Positions 26,778-40,351 of a DNA stretch of 64,000 nucleotides are shown piece by piece. A model generated the notes under the pieces. That model searched no databases. It saw only the letters and a program-made list of their open reading frames with translations, and had not been told where the DNA came from. Position numbers and translations under genes: made by a program. Origin of the DNA: Albula goreensis (lineage: Eukaryota > Chordata > Actinopteri > Albuliformes > Albulidae); contig CM040751.1 of NCBI GenBank assembly GCA_022829145.1, positions 1,178,001 through 1,242,000 of the forward strand, read 5' to 3'. Every line of letters begins with the position of its first letter. Positions within the stretch are counted from its first letter, which is position 1.

Positions 26778-28870
26778 ATAGACACATGCTTGTAGGTTCA
26801 TGTCTTACACTGCTCTCAGAGAGGCGCACTTATCCCGCTCCAAATCCCTTCTTCAGCCTCGCCCCTCACTCTTCCTCTCTCCTGCTATTCCTGGTCTTAA
26901 TGAAGCTTGTCACCTTATCTCTGCTTACGCTGGCCCCATTCAAAATGTGTTTGCTTAAGTGGGACAAGGAAGAGAGGACGTCTTTCAGGCCGACTGCAAA
27001 TTTCGCTTCCCCACACCCCTGCTCACCAACCCCACCCCCCAACCCCCACCTCCCATCCCCCCCCCACCCTACACTTCACCCGATCACATTTGCCCCACGC
27101 TATGGCTTTTTCCCTCATATGCTGGGACTTGGAAAGGGAGGGTCACTCGTACCCGTCTCTTTTGCTCTCTCTCTCTCTCTCTCTTTCTCCGCCCCTTCGC
27201 TCGGGTCCGTCTCTCCATCTCTGTTTCTTCTCTCTCCTGTGTCTCTCCCTCTCTCTAAAGCCCCCACCAGCCCCCGAGAGTCCTCTGGTCCCAACCTGTT
27301 CCTGGGACATCGACTGAGATCCAGCCCCTTGGACACGCCCCAATCCCAGAGGAACTGCGAAGTATCACACAAACCTGCAAATGAAAATATAACAATAACG
27401 CCAAAACTAAATATGTTGCAGAATTAAATGAAGTCGAGACAAAAGGGATGCAACATGTCACTTGTTCTGAAAAAAAAAAAAAAACGATTTATTGGTTGTT
27501 AAAAAAAGAAACAAAAAACATATTCAGAGACATTTGGAATGTTACTCACCACAGCAAGGAAGACAGCCAGTCCATAACAAAAAGGAGGAGGTGGAGTTTG
27601 TGACGAAAAGAGGGGCAGAAGATATACCCACGGGCACAGACAGGGCGAGAGAAGGCAGGGCTTCCTCTCTTTTGGAGCCCAGTATTCAGTCCAGAAGATG
27701 AACAATGAAAAAATAAATAAATGCAAATAAGCACACGGTCGTAATGGGCAGCTATGTGGCTGGCGCGGCCGCCCCCTGTGCACACCCGACGTCCTCGCTC
27801 CGCCCCAGCGCACTGTGGCCCCACCCACCACTTACTGAGTGTCTGTACCTTGTCCCTGACTGTCAACTTTTGAGGAGTATTTTTGATCACTTTGTTATTG
27901 GGTTGTTTGTGTTTTTGTGTGTATGTGTGTTTATCGTTTTTTTTTTTGTGTTGCTCTGACTTATGCGGTGCCAAAAAGTTGCCGATTTTTCCCCGACCGA
28001 GGGAGAAAATGTGGGATAGATGTACAGTGAATAGACTATATTTGCCTCTGCCCCCAATTCCCTCGTGCCTGTCATGGATAACACCGTTGTTTTTTAACCG
28101 TGTTGGTGGTGGAGAATCACTGCCTTTTGGATGTCAAAGGAATTTTCCAAAGCGGCCTCTTAACGTAGGGGGGAATGGCGGCACGGCTCCCTGCCTGCTC
28201 TCCTCAGTCGGGCACTGTGTGCCCCGGAGAAAAGGGCTGACTGTAATTGCAGTCTTTTTTGATTGTCGGGGGAGCTCGTCGGCCATACATCCTTTTTATT
28301 TCTTTCCAAGGCTGCCAATGCCAGAGAGAGAGAAAGAGAGAGTGAGTGATGGAGGGATGATGGACAGAAAAAGGAGAAACGGGAGAGGTGTATTTTTGTA
28401 TATGTATTTTTCACTTTCCTGTGAATTCTATTTTTTTAAGTTTGAGTTCGAAGGTATAAAGATTTTGATGTTCCCTTTGCTCTTGCCTGTAGTGACGCTG
28501 TCAAGCCAATGGAACCTGAAGCTTTCTACATTGTTGTTGATGGTATTATCTTATATTCTAACTATTGCTATTATCGTCTCTATAATTATTTTATTGTTGA
28601 TATAAGTTTGGCACGTCTTGCACTATGAACCTTTTTTTAATATGGAGAAAGGTATACATCATTGAAACAATATGCATACGCATATATTATTGTGTATATG
28701 TAATTACATATACATTGATTGTAAAGTATGAATGTTTGGGAAGACTGGCAGCTTTTAGATTTTTCATCAAAGAAGGGAGAAATAGGTTGTTGATTGCTTG
28801 ATTTATCAGAGCTATTTTTCTAAATGACCAAATTATAAATGAATAAACAAAAATCTCCCATTTTCCCTTG
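26098..28870 (+). other. fosb 3' untranslated region (inferred)
   Basis: After the stop, about 2.8 kb carries no recognisable exon. It contains CA-rich arrays (26101-26510), an ATATTTATTGAG AU-rich motif near 26546, several AT-rich blocks and an AATAAA at 28842-28847 that would give a transcript end near 28865. Long 3' UTRs with AU-rich destabilising motifs are usual for immediate-early genes. Earlier hexamers near 26570-26590 could give a shorter form. Confidence 0.45.
26101..26510 (+). repeat. (CA)n / (CACT)n compound microsatellite
   Basis: ACACACAC runs alternate with GACACTCTCACACGCTCACT-type segments, starting four bases after the fosb stop codon. Shorter CA arrays follow at 26592-26620 and 26736-26770. 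If transcribed, it is a CA-rich element in the 3' UTR. Confidence 0.92.
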
Positions 28871-31800
28871 ATATGAGAAGCTTATCACTGCCTAAACCCC
28901 TGCTGTGTTTATATGTGCAATCTGTATAAATATATTTAAAATACATAAATATACCCACAATATATATATAATGTATAGTGTGGGTGTATAATGATATTTA
29001 TATATTTATATATACATATATATATATATCAGTCCTTGTGCTTTGGGATCACAGTTGTATTGCAATGTTGATATCTGTTGTATGATTGGCTGGTCTGTGG
29101 GTAGGTTTTGGCATCTGTGTTGCTATTGGTCAATGCCACCCCAAGGGCAATGTGCATCGTACGCAAAAACCACGAAATAAATAAATGTGAATGGAATGTT
29201 CTAAACCTACTGACGTCACGCTGTTCATGGTCTCTCACTTTTTGAGGTGCTACGTAATGCTACATGAAGTGAGCACCTCAACGATATCAAATAAATTCAA
29301 TTATGTCACGCTACAGTCCACAATTGATCCTTTTGCCTCCCATTTTTACATTAAACTGACATATATTAGCTAAAATATTTTGGGTCATTATATTAAGATT
29401 TTATATTTTTTGACTTTGCATCTGATCCGTATTGCCCTCTCTTAATTTATCAATTTACAGGAACACTGGCACCTGTTTAAGAATGTTAAAAGTTGCAATT
29501 GGGTTTAGTGTCTATTGGGGTGTTTTCAAACTTATAACAGCTCCTGCTTTCTGATTGGTTGTGGGATTTACGCTGTCAGTGGCTACAAACCAGTAGAAAT
29601 CTTGCTCACTTTTGGAATGGAGCTACTCAGATCAACCCTACCCACAGTCTTCAGCACCACTCACAACTAAAGCTTGTGGCCTGAGCTCAAACAAACAGGA
29701 ATGTTTGCGTTGTAGTTTACCGTAGCTGCGTGCGCAGTCAGAGCTTTGGAGCTGCTTCAGTCGTGCGTCTTCGGATGAAAAAGTCCATCAGGATTTCCAT
29801 TCGCATCAATGCTGGGATTCAGGTTTGAACCAAAGCGGTACCACAGGTCATTTTTACGGAATGTCAACTGAATGAAATTAAAGCTGAGCAATTTATTATT
29901 GGCCCTTTTCCTGTGAAAAAAGTGTCAGACTTTCTGTGATTTTATAATCGCCATTGTTATTGTATTTTAAGGTCTGAAATGAAAACGAGTCTTTGTAAAA
30001 TCAGTAAAATGGGACCAGTTCTACACACAGGCAGGACGCATTCATGCATACACACACATTCTGTAAAACTGAGTTTTTTGAGAAGACGCTGATATATACA
30101 TGTACTGAGTCATCTTATCCATTATGTGTGCGAGCTGCATGCTAAAATGGGCCCAAATTCTATTTTGAGATTTGATGGTCAAGAGAGGTCAAACAAGATA
30201 GGCAGGGTACATTTTTTAAAGTGAATTAGTCAAAGTAAACATGAAGACAGTAGTTGACTAAATGGACTAAATATTGCTAAATATGGAATAGTGTGAGACA
30301 TAAACAGTTTTGCGTAACTGGTTCCAAACTAGCGTAAGTGGTGGAAGAGACTACAGTGCAGAAAGCAGGCACTGAATGTGACCTTGGTGTGTCTGTGCTT
30401 GCCCAGTGGAATTGCACTGTAGCCTCTGCTGTCGTATGAAGCCGAGCTGCTTCACTGTAAGATGAGGGCTGGAAGTTTTGACTGGCAGGCGGGAGCTTTG
30501 GTCCCACAGGCGAAGCTCTGTCACTTGCACTCGCTGGTACAATGTCACATTATGGAGCTTCCTCTGTCGCACTCTGTCAAAGTCTCATGGCCTCATTTTT
30601 AGGGACACCCTTAGTCCCGATGTTTTTTTCAGCTGTATAGCACATATTTTAATGACGCGTGACTGACATGTCCGGTGAAAGTCTGGAACGGTTCCTTCCC
30701 GATGTCCCGCTAAAATGATCTCCCATTTGTTGCGATGAACGATCCAGTGTGTATTACGGGCGCGTCATCGCTATGCTGCTTGTAAAGCTGATGAGAAAAT
30801 AAGGGAGCGTCGCACATAGTACCATTCATGAGTAAAATCAGGAAGTACGTTCGGCCGGAGTTGGCCTTTTACAAGAAACCTGTACTGCTGCACCCCAGAG
30901 ACATGAGTAGACCGTGGCAGAAATAGGAGACAGAGGAAGTGTCTGCAAGCCCATAATATGCATGTTCCCAGACTGGTCTGATGTCCTCTTACAGTCCATG
31001 ACAGAATTTCTGGTTGTACTCACCAGTATAGATAATATTTCGTTTATTATACCATATTTAATACATAACGGTGAAATTTTATATTACAATGATTTTACAA
31101 AGTCCTTGTTGCAATATTACAGGTCCCAGGTAATGTTATTATCTTTGTATTTTATGATGTTTATCTTGTGCTAAATACATGATGATATGTGAAATGCTAT
31201 ATGATGTCATATTGAAGACATGCTTCCCTATATTTCGTAACTAAAGCTTTGTAGTCTGTACCGGTTGTCAGATAAAGGCGTCGGTGCTCAACAACTTTAT
31301 CGTGACGGTTCCCTCAGCCAGAGGGCAGCCATATTAGGGACGTTGAACTGATTTCAACGTTTTGGAGCCATGTTCTGTTAGGCACCGTTTGAGTTGGTGA
31401 CTGCTAGACGCAACTGCTAGCATGGTACGTCACTGTTACCACATTAGCACGGGAGGTTGGTTGTGGGGTCACCTACAGATCCTCTGGACTGACCAGATAG
31501 TTAGCTTCCTATTTCTAAATTAAAAGTTCAATCCCACCTGTTTAGATTGAAAGAGTTTGTATGTATTATTTGAATGTTCATAAGGAGGTCATGACCAAAG
31601 ACTAAAATGGTGGCAGTGTGGTACTGAATGTTCTGGGTCACGCCTTTTCATGAATATTAATAAATTGTAACCAATCGGAATCCTCGTAGACAAAGGAAGA
31701 GGCATTAATGAATGACTGAGCTGTCTGTTTGGTCAGTGCCTTGGTGAGAACCAGGAGTTGGACCAGTTAATCACAAGGTCAAGCCCCATGGGGTGTTTGG

Positions 31801-32407
31801 CTATTACCATGTTACTTTCCGTCTGTGTAATGCTGATAATATCGTACCAGGGCACTACAGAGCAGCAGGGTACCACAGAACGTCACCCTGCGCTCCCCAA
31901 GTCCAGAGTCTGTGCTCTTAACCACTGAGTACTGTTGGTTTGTATAGGTGTGACCAGTTACACCACTGTTTGCCAACTGTGCGTGTGAGGGTTGGGTGAA
32001 CCTTGCGTAACCATAAGTAAGCAATGGCTCCATATAAGAATCAAAGTGCGTATGCACATGTAAATGTGTATATAAATCTCACATATGTATCGATATATGT
32101 ATATCAATTTTATTTTTATTTTCTCTGTGATATTGCTGTTTATTTACAAATGGGTATTATGCCTTTGACTATGACCCCTCTCCTGTCTCTGACTGAATGC
32201 CACTCCTCTGATGAATGAATACTTTGTATTCCCCCAACCTTAAAGAGTAAAGTCGTGGAGCCTTTATGTACAGCTGAAATTGATGGGGATGCAAATGGCA
32301 TAATTATTTTTGACCCTAAAGGGCTGCCGTACTGTTCTGTGTGTGGCAAAGATATGGGGGAGGGGTGAAGGATTTTGTGGAAGGAGACTGAATTGAGGTG
32401 TGTATGT

Positions 32408-32449
<42 letters not shown>

Positions 32450-32459
32450 GTGTGTGTGT
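32408..32459 (+). repeat. (GT)n microsatellite
   Basis: About 25 GT units with a single GC step, flanked by unique sequence. Confidence 0.92.
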
Positions 32460-32947
32460 TTAGGGGCGGAGGTTGTTGCAATATTAATGTGACAGACAGG
32501 CCTTCTCCTGTCGTATATCATTTCTGTGAACCTGTGACCAGTTTTCAGACAAAACCTTTAAATTATAGTGAACTTTTTAAAGATCTTTACCATGATTTGC
32601 GGGTTGCCAAAAGCACTTTATAAATCCATAATAATACAGCATTTCGCTGTATGCTGAACGATAAATGCAATACTTTAAACCATATGTAGCTAATTGCTTG
32701 AGGAGCTTATATAATTAGAGTAATGATACAGTCTATATTATATGTATTCAGTGTAACAATGTTTTTATAAATGTGGTTTGCAACCCCTAATCCTTACTTT
32801 TGCCATACTATTTCACAAGCGCACTAAATGCTAGAGAGAGTGTTTGAGTGGGTACTGTCAGTATCCAGTGATGTACCATACAACTCTTTATCCACATTTA
32901 TATAACCTGTAATCTTTAACAGATAAGATTTAATTTGATTGGTGGAA

Positions 32948-33095
32948 TATAATAATAATAATAATAGTAATAATAATAATAATAAAAGTTATTATTATTA
33001 TTGATATTGTTATTGTTGTTGTCATGGTTATTATTTAAACATATGAACATATTATTATGATTATGGTTATGATTTTGATTATTATTATTACATTT
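32948..33095 (+). repeat. (AAT)n/(ATT)n trinucleotide region
   Basis: AATAATAATAATAATAGTAA is followed by TTATTATTATTATTG. The switch from AAT to ATT makes an imperfect inverted repeat. Its minus-strand frame is Asn/Tyr-rich and is not a gene. Confidence 0.9.
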
Positions 33096-34759
33096 ATGAG
33101 TTGTATGTGCATTCCTGATTTCGGTCCCTTGTGGATTTAATCTTGCCATTTCTTGGATTTCTCCCTCTGGGAGTCCTTTCCCTGCAAATGTACATATTAT
33201 TTTTCTCCTTTTTTTGTTTTCATTGCTATGGATATTTTCTGGCTTTCTCAACTGCAATCAAAATACAATCATGATAAGAATGGTGGTTTTGTTACTGAGA
33301 GCCGTTCATGTTTACTATGATAAGACATTTCTAGAATTTCCAGCATGAAGAGGCTGTGGCACCTGAAAAAGCCACAATTGGTGCAGGTCAGCTGACACAA
33401 CAGACTGCTGTGATTGGACAGCTTCAGCATGTGGCGTTTGGCCACCCTGCTGGCATCCTTGCACCTACATCCACTCTAATTGAAACGTAACAGTTCAGTA
33501 ACACCTGAACCTGTTATTTTTATGTGTTACAGGTGAAAGCAGGACAAGGGAGGGGTACTGTTTGTTTTGGGACAGGTGAATGACTTCATGCCTCTTTAAT
33601 CCTGTCTTTCATGATTTAATAGCGTTCCTTCAAAAAGGTCACATGACGGTGCGATCTGTACAGCCACCACTGTCATTTACTCTCCTTCAGAGATGGGATG
33701 GGCCTACTCTGTGTTTTATATCAGACTGTGAACATTCTGGGGACTTCCACCCTCTGCTACTATGTGTGTGTATTATCAAAATCAAAGGAAACTTACAAAC
33801 ATTAGAGAAACGTCTCTTGTCTTGCATCCAATGGCTTCTATAATTATGCATTTAGAATATTTTTGCCGTTTTCCAAGGGAAATATTCATATATATGTATG
33901 TTTTTAATGTACAATTTTATCGCCAAATAAATTCTGTTCGATTCAGTATATGCCTCAGTGAATAATCTTGATTAACAGATGTCCTGTTTCTCAATGTCTT
34001 ATTTCTGTATTTACAGTGCATAAAAAGAGACCCTGGACTTTTCAATGTACACTGTTAATTAAATTCAGATTCACAGAATTTAGTGTTAGTGAATGCCCAT
34101 CATTCTTAATTCACAGAAAATACCAGATTAAAAATCAAATTTTAGCACAGTCTCACTCATTGTTTCAAAAAGCCAGTTTGATGAAAATAACCTTTCTCAT
34201 TATTTTTGCATGTCATCATAGCAGTTGTGTACCAGCACTGGATGCTAATCTATATTGACATAATGCAATGTATGAAAGCTGGGACAAACGTAGTATGTTC
34301 CAGATAAAGTCTGTTGAATTATTGTAGATTTTTAGTCATTTTAGTTTTAGTAATTTTAGTGAGGGTCCCTGGAACACTTATTTGTGACACATACAGAAAA
34401 AGATTAAGGAGCTCTGAGTATAAAGGTCTTACAGTGCACTCTAGTGGTGATTAAGAAGTATTGCAACCTTACGACAGTGTCATTGATCTCATTTCCATGC
34501 CTCATTGCGCCCAAGTGTAATATTGCAGAGTTGCCAAAGTTCGTTTATGTCTTAATGCATGGCGTCTAGCACACCGGCCGACCCACACTATGAAGAATAT
34601 TGATATAGTGTATTTCTGATTTTTGTACACCCTACAGATGGTACTTAAACTTTAGCTATAATGTGATGTTTATATATTAAAAATGTCCCATTTAATGTAA
34701 TGCAAAGGGTCTTTATGTTGGTTTTTATTTCAGCCAGACCATAAATAACTTCAGTTGCT

Positions 34760-35520
34760 GGCAGACGCGTCATGACCATTCAAGCTGGGGGGGCACGTGC
34801 CCCACCAGAGTTTTGATATCAGAATTTTTAAAAATATTTTATTTTATTACTATTATTGTTATTATAAGAATTAATAATTATTTTATATTATGAGTAAAAC
34901 GTATTATGCTAATTCTTTTATAAATCATACCTCAAAAAATCACACATCCCCTTCCCCTATAGTATTGGTTTCTTCCAAAAGTTCCCGAATGAAGTCGGTT
35001 TGCAGCAGCAGGTACTCAAGCACAGCACCCTGTTGAGCATCAATGCTGGGGGAGTCGTAGGCTGCAGGTCAATCGTGTGTTGCTGAAGTGGTTAGTAGAG
35101 CATCAATCCTTTTTCAAACGTGTGAAAATGAAATGCAAACAGTTATACACACTTTCTTGCATTTGAGAAATATAGGCATAGTTTGCTTCGCAAGATAGTT
35201 GGGTAGTACCAGCTAAAGTTAGTAGCCATCCTTCAATCCGGCTGTTGAGCCTTCTGGCTCGCTAGCCAGTCGTGATTTGTGATAGCATAGCATCCTATTT
35301 AATATTGATAAAGGAGAGCTGTGTGAATCTTATGGCCGTGAGCTTTTACCACCACTATCGCAGATTATAGTTAGCAAAACACTGAATTCAGTTTGATATC
35401 TCCAGGTCAAGATGCAGAGGAAGATTTAAAAAAAAAAAAAAACACAGAAATCCCCACCCCTGTCGTCGGTCAGGAGGTTGATAGTACAAGAGGTAGGTTA
35501 TCTTAGGTGAGCTTTGTCAG
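34760..35520. repeat. Possible degraded transposable-element fragment
   Basis: CATTCAAGCTGGGGGGGCAC followed by GTGCCCC forms a 14-bp palindrome (GGGGCACGTGCCCC) near 34790. The GTCATGACCATTCAAGCTGG context resembles text I associate with repeated DNA-transposon ends in fish. An A-run lies at 35428-35441 after ATGCAGAGGAAGATTT. No intact gene or terminal repeat pair was found. Confidence 0.25.
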
Positions 35521-36559
35521 CACAGTCTCATCTGCACTCATGCTGGTTCCTGTACATTGTGTTTGAAAATACAGCTACTGTGTATGTTGGCAGGTTCCTT
35601 TTATCTGTGGTGGTTTTATTATCTATTTTCTCTAAATTAATTTGCATTGTGGATATAGTCTTTTTATGTGAATTTATGCCAGTTAAAATCTTTGGGTGAA
35701 GCAGAAAAGATTTAGCTCTTTTTCAAGAAAAGTGGCAGCAGTGTAGAATTGAGTGAATAAGTGAGCTCATTTTCAGTAACCATAGCAGCACAAATAATTG
35801 ACATGAAAATATCTAAATAAATATACAGTTTTTACCCTAATATAACGTGGAAGGTTACTGAGCTAAAAAAAAAAAAAAAAACCTGATTTATTGACGTTTT
35901 AAAATAAACCCCCCAAAGTCTTTGAATGTATATATATGAAATTGCGTCATTATTTTCTTTTTTTCTGGGGAAGGACCCCCATTCTTCCCGCTCTAATTGC
36001 GAAAAACAGTTTAGATGCAAAACACCAACTTTACATTTTAGCTGCATAGCTGCCGATGGGCTAAATGGGATACAAGTTTTATTTAGTTCAGGAAACAGTT
36101 GAGTTTGTTCCAATTCAGGGGTTGCAACATTTATAAGAATAGCAAAAAAAATTTCCCTGGGGAAACTGCAGAACGTAAACCGAGTTTGCGGGCCACTGTT
36201 ATGTAATTGTCCCCGAATACGTTGCGGATACGATCACGGCCCATATATATGAGAATAGTGGCTTGATTTTTTTAGATTTTGGTTCCTTAAATTATACTTC
36301 TAAGACAAACTGGGCTAAGCAGTTTTTTTCTACACCCAACTTCTGTTTTGAACTTTATTCCTAATCATATCTTTTTGCAGTGTGGTAGCTTGAAATTTCC
36401 CATGGTCTACAATGACAACATCGATAAGACTCCTGCAAAAACTATCTGCCTTTCACAAACAAGTCCTGCTAGTTTGGCAGTTGATCTACAAGCATAAGTT
36501 CTCACCTCATAAAATGGTCATGTGGAATAACAGACATTTTATATAAAAATAAGTCTTTA

Positions 36560-37273
36560 TTTTTGAAAAACTTGTTTGATAACATTATCCTCTTGGTGAG
36601 CCAGCTGATTAGCCCTCAAGATCTCTATCATAAATGTTTGTCTCTGTACAAATTTCCTATAACCCTGAGAGAATTTGCTATTACTTGGTACCATTCCTAT
36701 GGGTGTTGTAACTTTATTGAAAGGTATACCTTGTCCATCTCAATCACCTACACTTGATCCTATTGACTCACCAGTGGGGAAAATTTGTTTTACTTTGTCT
36801 CTTAGCAACAATAACAAAGGTGTACGTTCCTTATTTCAAACAGATATCATCTCAATTCTCTATGAGACTGTGAATGATTATTCACAAATCATAAGTTCTT
36901 AATTACAAATAAGTTTAGAGGAGTCTCCTGGATTATTCACAAATTCTACCCTGCCAATCACTGTATGAAGAGATTCAAGAAGAGTGTTAATCCTCATTGC
37001 TCATTCTGTAATGCTAACCCAGAAACTGTGCTTCACCTCTTTTGGCATTGCCCCATCTCCAAAAAACTGTGGCAAGATAATTCTTGATTCGTGATTAATA
37101 ATATCTATTCCAATTTTTCTCTATGTTGGCGAGATGTACCGCTTGGATTTCTTGAATGTAGTAAGAAAAGGGAAACATAATCCTTTTTAAATTAATATCA
37201 TAATTTATATTAGGTGTTTGCATAGGATACTGTGGTTATTTTTTTTAAATGCAAATAATAAAAAAAATAAAAA
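36560..37273 (+). mobile_element. L1-like LINE, 3' end fragment (5'-truncated)
   Basis: The C-terminal part of an L1-type ORF2 is readable: HKFYPANHCMKRFKKS near 36935 and CSFCNANPETVLHLFWHCP near 37001, the Cys-His-Cys block that ends L1-clade ORF2 proteins. Upstream pieces (NLFDNIILLVSQL, SPVGKICFTLSL) lie in shifted frames. An A-rich tail (AATAATAAAAAAAATAAAAA) closes it near 37273. The copy is dead. Confidence 0.75.
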
Positions 37274-37479
37274 GGTAATCACAGTTCAACCCAACAAGAC
37301 ACAGTAGAGTTTCATTGGATTGGTCTTTGCAAACAATGTGATGTGTTTTAGCTTATCAAAGGCAAAATAGCACATGGTGCATTGATGAACATTGGTGCTA
37401 AAATCAAATCCCTGTTTGGCCTTCAAACCTTACAGCTTTGACCTGCCTTTGAGTTTCAATAAAGTGTATGAAAGCTATA

Positions 37480-38400
37480 CATTGGGTATGCGTTGGGTAT
37501 CAAACTGATCTGGGAACAGGTCATGGAGTGAACATTGCTGCTGAAGTTTTAATGAGTGCACGTCTTGGCCCTGTAATCTCTGGTCATGGTCTATTTTACC
37601 ACTGCTGTGCTGATGATACTCAACTTTACCTCTCCTTCTCTCCATTAGACACACAGGTTTATGCTGCATCTCAGCTTGCCTGAGGGATGTCCAGAGTTGG
37701 ATGGATAAACACCATCTTATGCTCAACCCAGGCAAGACCGAGCTGCTCTTCTTTCCTGCTCCTTCCTCTCCCATCTTGGACTTCTCCATCTCGCTTGGGA
37801 ACACCCTGGTTTTGTCTTTGTCCTGTGCGAAGAACCTCAGAGTGGTGATCCACAACAGGCTGTCACACTCCAAAAACATTGCGGTGGTGAGTCGGGGTTG
37901 CAGGTTCTTCCTGTACAACATCCAAAGAATCTGCCCCTTTCTCACCACCTACTCTACTCGGCTTCTGGACCAAGCGATGGTTCTGTCCGGCTTGGACTAC
38001 TGCAACTCCCTTCTTGCTGGCCTTCCAGCATCCGCCATTAGACCCCTGCAGCTCATCCAGAAAGCTGCAGCCCGTCTGATCTACAACCTCCCTAGAGACT
38101 CTCATGTTACCCCCGTGCTCACTGCCCTCCACTGGCTGCCTGTTATCACTCGCATGGAGGTCAGAACAGCAGAGACATTGGCCACCTTCAAGAGCAGACC
38201 GAAGACTCACCCCTTCAGGCTGCACCTCTCCTCTCCCCTCCCTTGCTCTTTGTAATGTGTCTATTATTTGCTCTTTAATCTGTGATTGTTTTTTAAATTA
38301 GGCTGTTTACTTTCTCTTAGTCTGTAGGGGAGTCCTGATCTGTGGCTCTGGATAAGAGCATCTAACAAATGCCCTTAATGTAATGTAATGTAATGTAACA
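37480..38400 (+). mobile_element. L2-like (CR1/L2 group) LINE, 3' half
   Basis: The reverse transcriptase C-terminal half is readable: a YHCCADDTQLYLSFSP block near 37600 carrying the catalytic DD pair, CLRDVQSWMDKHHLMLNPGK near 37680, then one open frame to 38255 with SGLDYCNSLLAGLPASAIRP and LQLIQKAAARLIYNLPRDS. One frame change separates the first and second parts. The 3' end has GGATAAGAGCATCTAACAAA followed by repeated TAATG units to about 38400, the usual short-repeat end of this group. The copy is 5'-truncated and inactive. Confidence 0.88.
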
Positions 38401-38748
38401 TCATGAAGTCAGCGAATTTAAGGAACCAACTTCCAGTTTCAGAAGCAAAGAAGAATGTCAAAATAAAAGTGTACACATATACAGTAAGATTTTTTGTTTT
38501 TAACAGCAGTTTGAAAGAAAATGGTGGCCAGTATGTAAACATTTATATAAAGTACATACTAATTTTGAAAAATAAGGTCTATATTCTAGACAGTATTGAT
38601 TAAAATGGATTATATGTCTTCCATATGCACTAAAATGCAAGAGACCTCACAGTGTCTTATTTCATAAATTACCATAATAAAAGTAAGGTCAAACTGAATA
38701 AATTGACTACATAAATTGTAAATAACCAGAAAAAGAGTCCATACAAAA

Positions 38749-38912
38749 ACAGCCCTGCAGAACAAAAACAGTAGAATCCCACTCAAAGTGGGGTAATATT
38801 AAAAGCTTACACACACTGCTATGAAATAAAACGTGTGCTCGCCATTTCCTGTGGCAGATGGTGCCAGAATGGGGTTCGAGTTTAATTTTATAGCAGTGTG
38901 TCTAAAGGCAGT
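38749..38912. repeat. Inverted (foldback) segment beside copy A
   Basis: 38749-38828 is an inverted match to 43036-43105: its reverse complement reads TAGCAGTGTGTGTAAGCTTT, then TAATATTACCCCACTTTGAG and CTGTTTTTG, following copy B order. It is also inverted relative to TTTAATTTTATAGCAGTGTG at 38881-38900, so the region can fold into a stem. The segment missing inside copy A is therefore present next to it, reversed. Confidence 0.75.
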
Positions 38913-39715
38913 ACCCAATACAGTTTTGTGTGATCCAGTAGATCAAGATTTATTGCGATTTCTGAATCCCTCAACCATTCTAGGATCATTCATGTATGTA
39001 GCATATTTAAGCAACCATTGACCACAGGGAGCTTCTGGCAAAGTTTCACCATAACAACCTATTGTTTTATTACTGTTGTTCTTATGATAAAAGGAAATAA
39101 ATGTATTTTATTTGTTGAGAATAAATAGGTACAAATAAATTATCAAACATTTTTTTTATAATTGTTTACTCATGTATTTTTGCACAAACCATTTGTATGT
39201 AGAACCTAGAAATTTTATTTATACCACAACACAATTGTTACATTGCTATATATTGTACAGCTGAATTTTAATTAATGAAATGTTTATATTAGAATTATTG
39301 ACCTCGCTTAAAAGACAATCTCATTTGTTTTAATGAGTATAGCTCCTTCACAATCAACAACGACATTACATATAAATGTGTTAATGGAAATAAAGCTTGC
39401 TTGAAATACAATTGTTTTTTCTCTTTCTTTTGATGCATATTGCAACGGGAAATCATTGCTCCGATATGCCTGAAACATGCTTAAAGGCATAACATTAGCC
39501 AAAGCTTAAAATACATCTATTTTCTTGGTTAATATGATTTTAGTGATTGTTGGTCATTTATTTTAATTCTGGTTAATGCATACTTGTTAAAGCCAATGGA
39601 TGACTTTTATTTTGACGGATTTTGCTTGACTTCCGGTTTTTAAATGTCCGATGTCCACTTAAATTCGCTAGCTTCATGGAACTTCACTTTCCATATGAGT
39701 CAATCAGCAGCGAAG
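38878..39715 (+). repeat. Direct duplicate (copy A) of the DNA upstream of C19orf47
   Basis: Matches 43030-44010 in the same orientation. Shared blocks occur in the same order: TTTAATTTTATAGCAGT, TTTTGTGTGATCCA, CCATTGACCACAG, AACCTATTGTTTTATTACTG, GTAAAGCTTGCTTGAAATA-like, GGTTAATGCATA, TTTTGCTTGACTTCC and a TGAGTCA site. Identity looks like roughly 80-85% with indels. Corresponding points lie about 4.2 kb apart. Copy A ends before the coding exon and has lost a segment present in copy B (43060-43140). Confidence 0.85.
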
Positions 39716-40351
39716 AGGAAATTTACTTCCGTGTCATTGTTGTCATAATAGAGGTCCAAAAATGAAGACATTTTAGGTAAAATATCACATTTAAACATAA
39801 CATATGAACGAAAACTTAAAGTATATGTTAAAGTAAGTTAAATTTAGTAATATTCTTTGAAAAGGAATTGATGTGGGTATGAGTGTGTTACATTTCTATG
39901 GAGATGTGGCTAAATTATGAAATGTATTTACAAGCTTTCAACATGAAATTTAAAATTCACAATAATTTTTAAATTAAATATTTTATATCTTAAAAAGGCT
40001 AGCTGTTTTAAAGAACAGGAAGTTGATCACTGCTTTGTGCTTTAAAATGAATGAAAAAATAAGATTAAATTTGTGTTAGGGACGCAATGGTATGACCCGG
40101 AAGTACTTTTCTTATTGCTGCTCCCGAAACACAGGTTCGGTATTCAATATGCACACGTGAACCGCGGTATTACGATATGTCTGCCATTTTCACGTAACTT
40201 CCAAAACTTGATTATTGCGTTGCAGACTAAACGCACGTTGTACATTCAGATCCACACAACATCTCTGGAGCCTATCAGCGCTCTGTATACAAATACGAGC
40301 AGGATAAGAGAGGAAACTAAAGACAAATATTCTTGTAGCCCCAACGTGACG

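Larger units (their letters stand above)
28870..34750. other. Gene-poor AT-rich stretch with microsatellites
   Basis: No exon or RNA gene was recognised. It contains (TA)n at about 29008-29030, a (GT)n array at 32408-32459 and an (AAT/ATT)n region at 32948-33095. A 10-bp inverted repeat TTGAGGTGCT/AGCACCTCAA spans 29240-29282. CpG-containing patches at 29695-29790 and 30690-30860 are unassigned. Confidence 0.55.

Noticed and set aside
27492..28605. Several open frames downstream of fosb
   Set aside because: AT-rich, without splice sites or domain similarity; better explained as 3' UTR.
32916..33257. Asn/Tyr-rich minus-strand open frame of 113 codons
   Set aside because: Produced by the AAT/ATT microsatellite.
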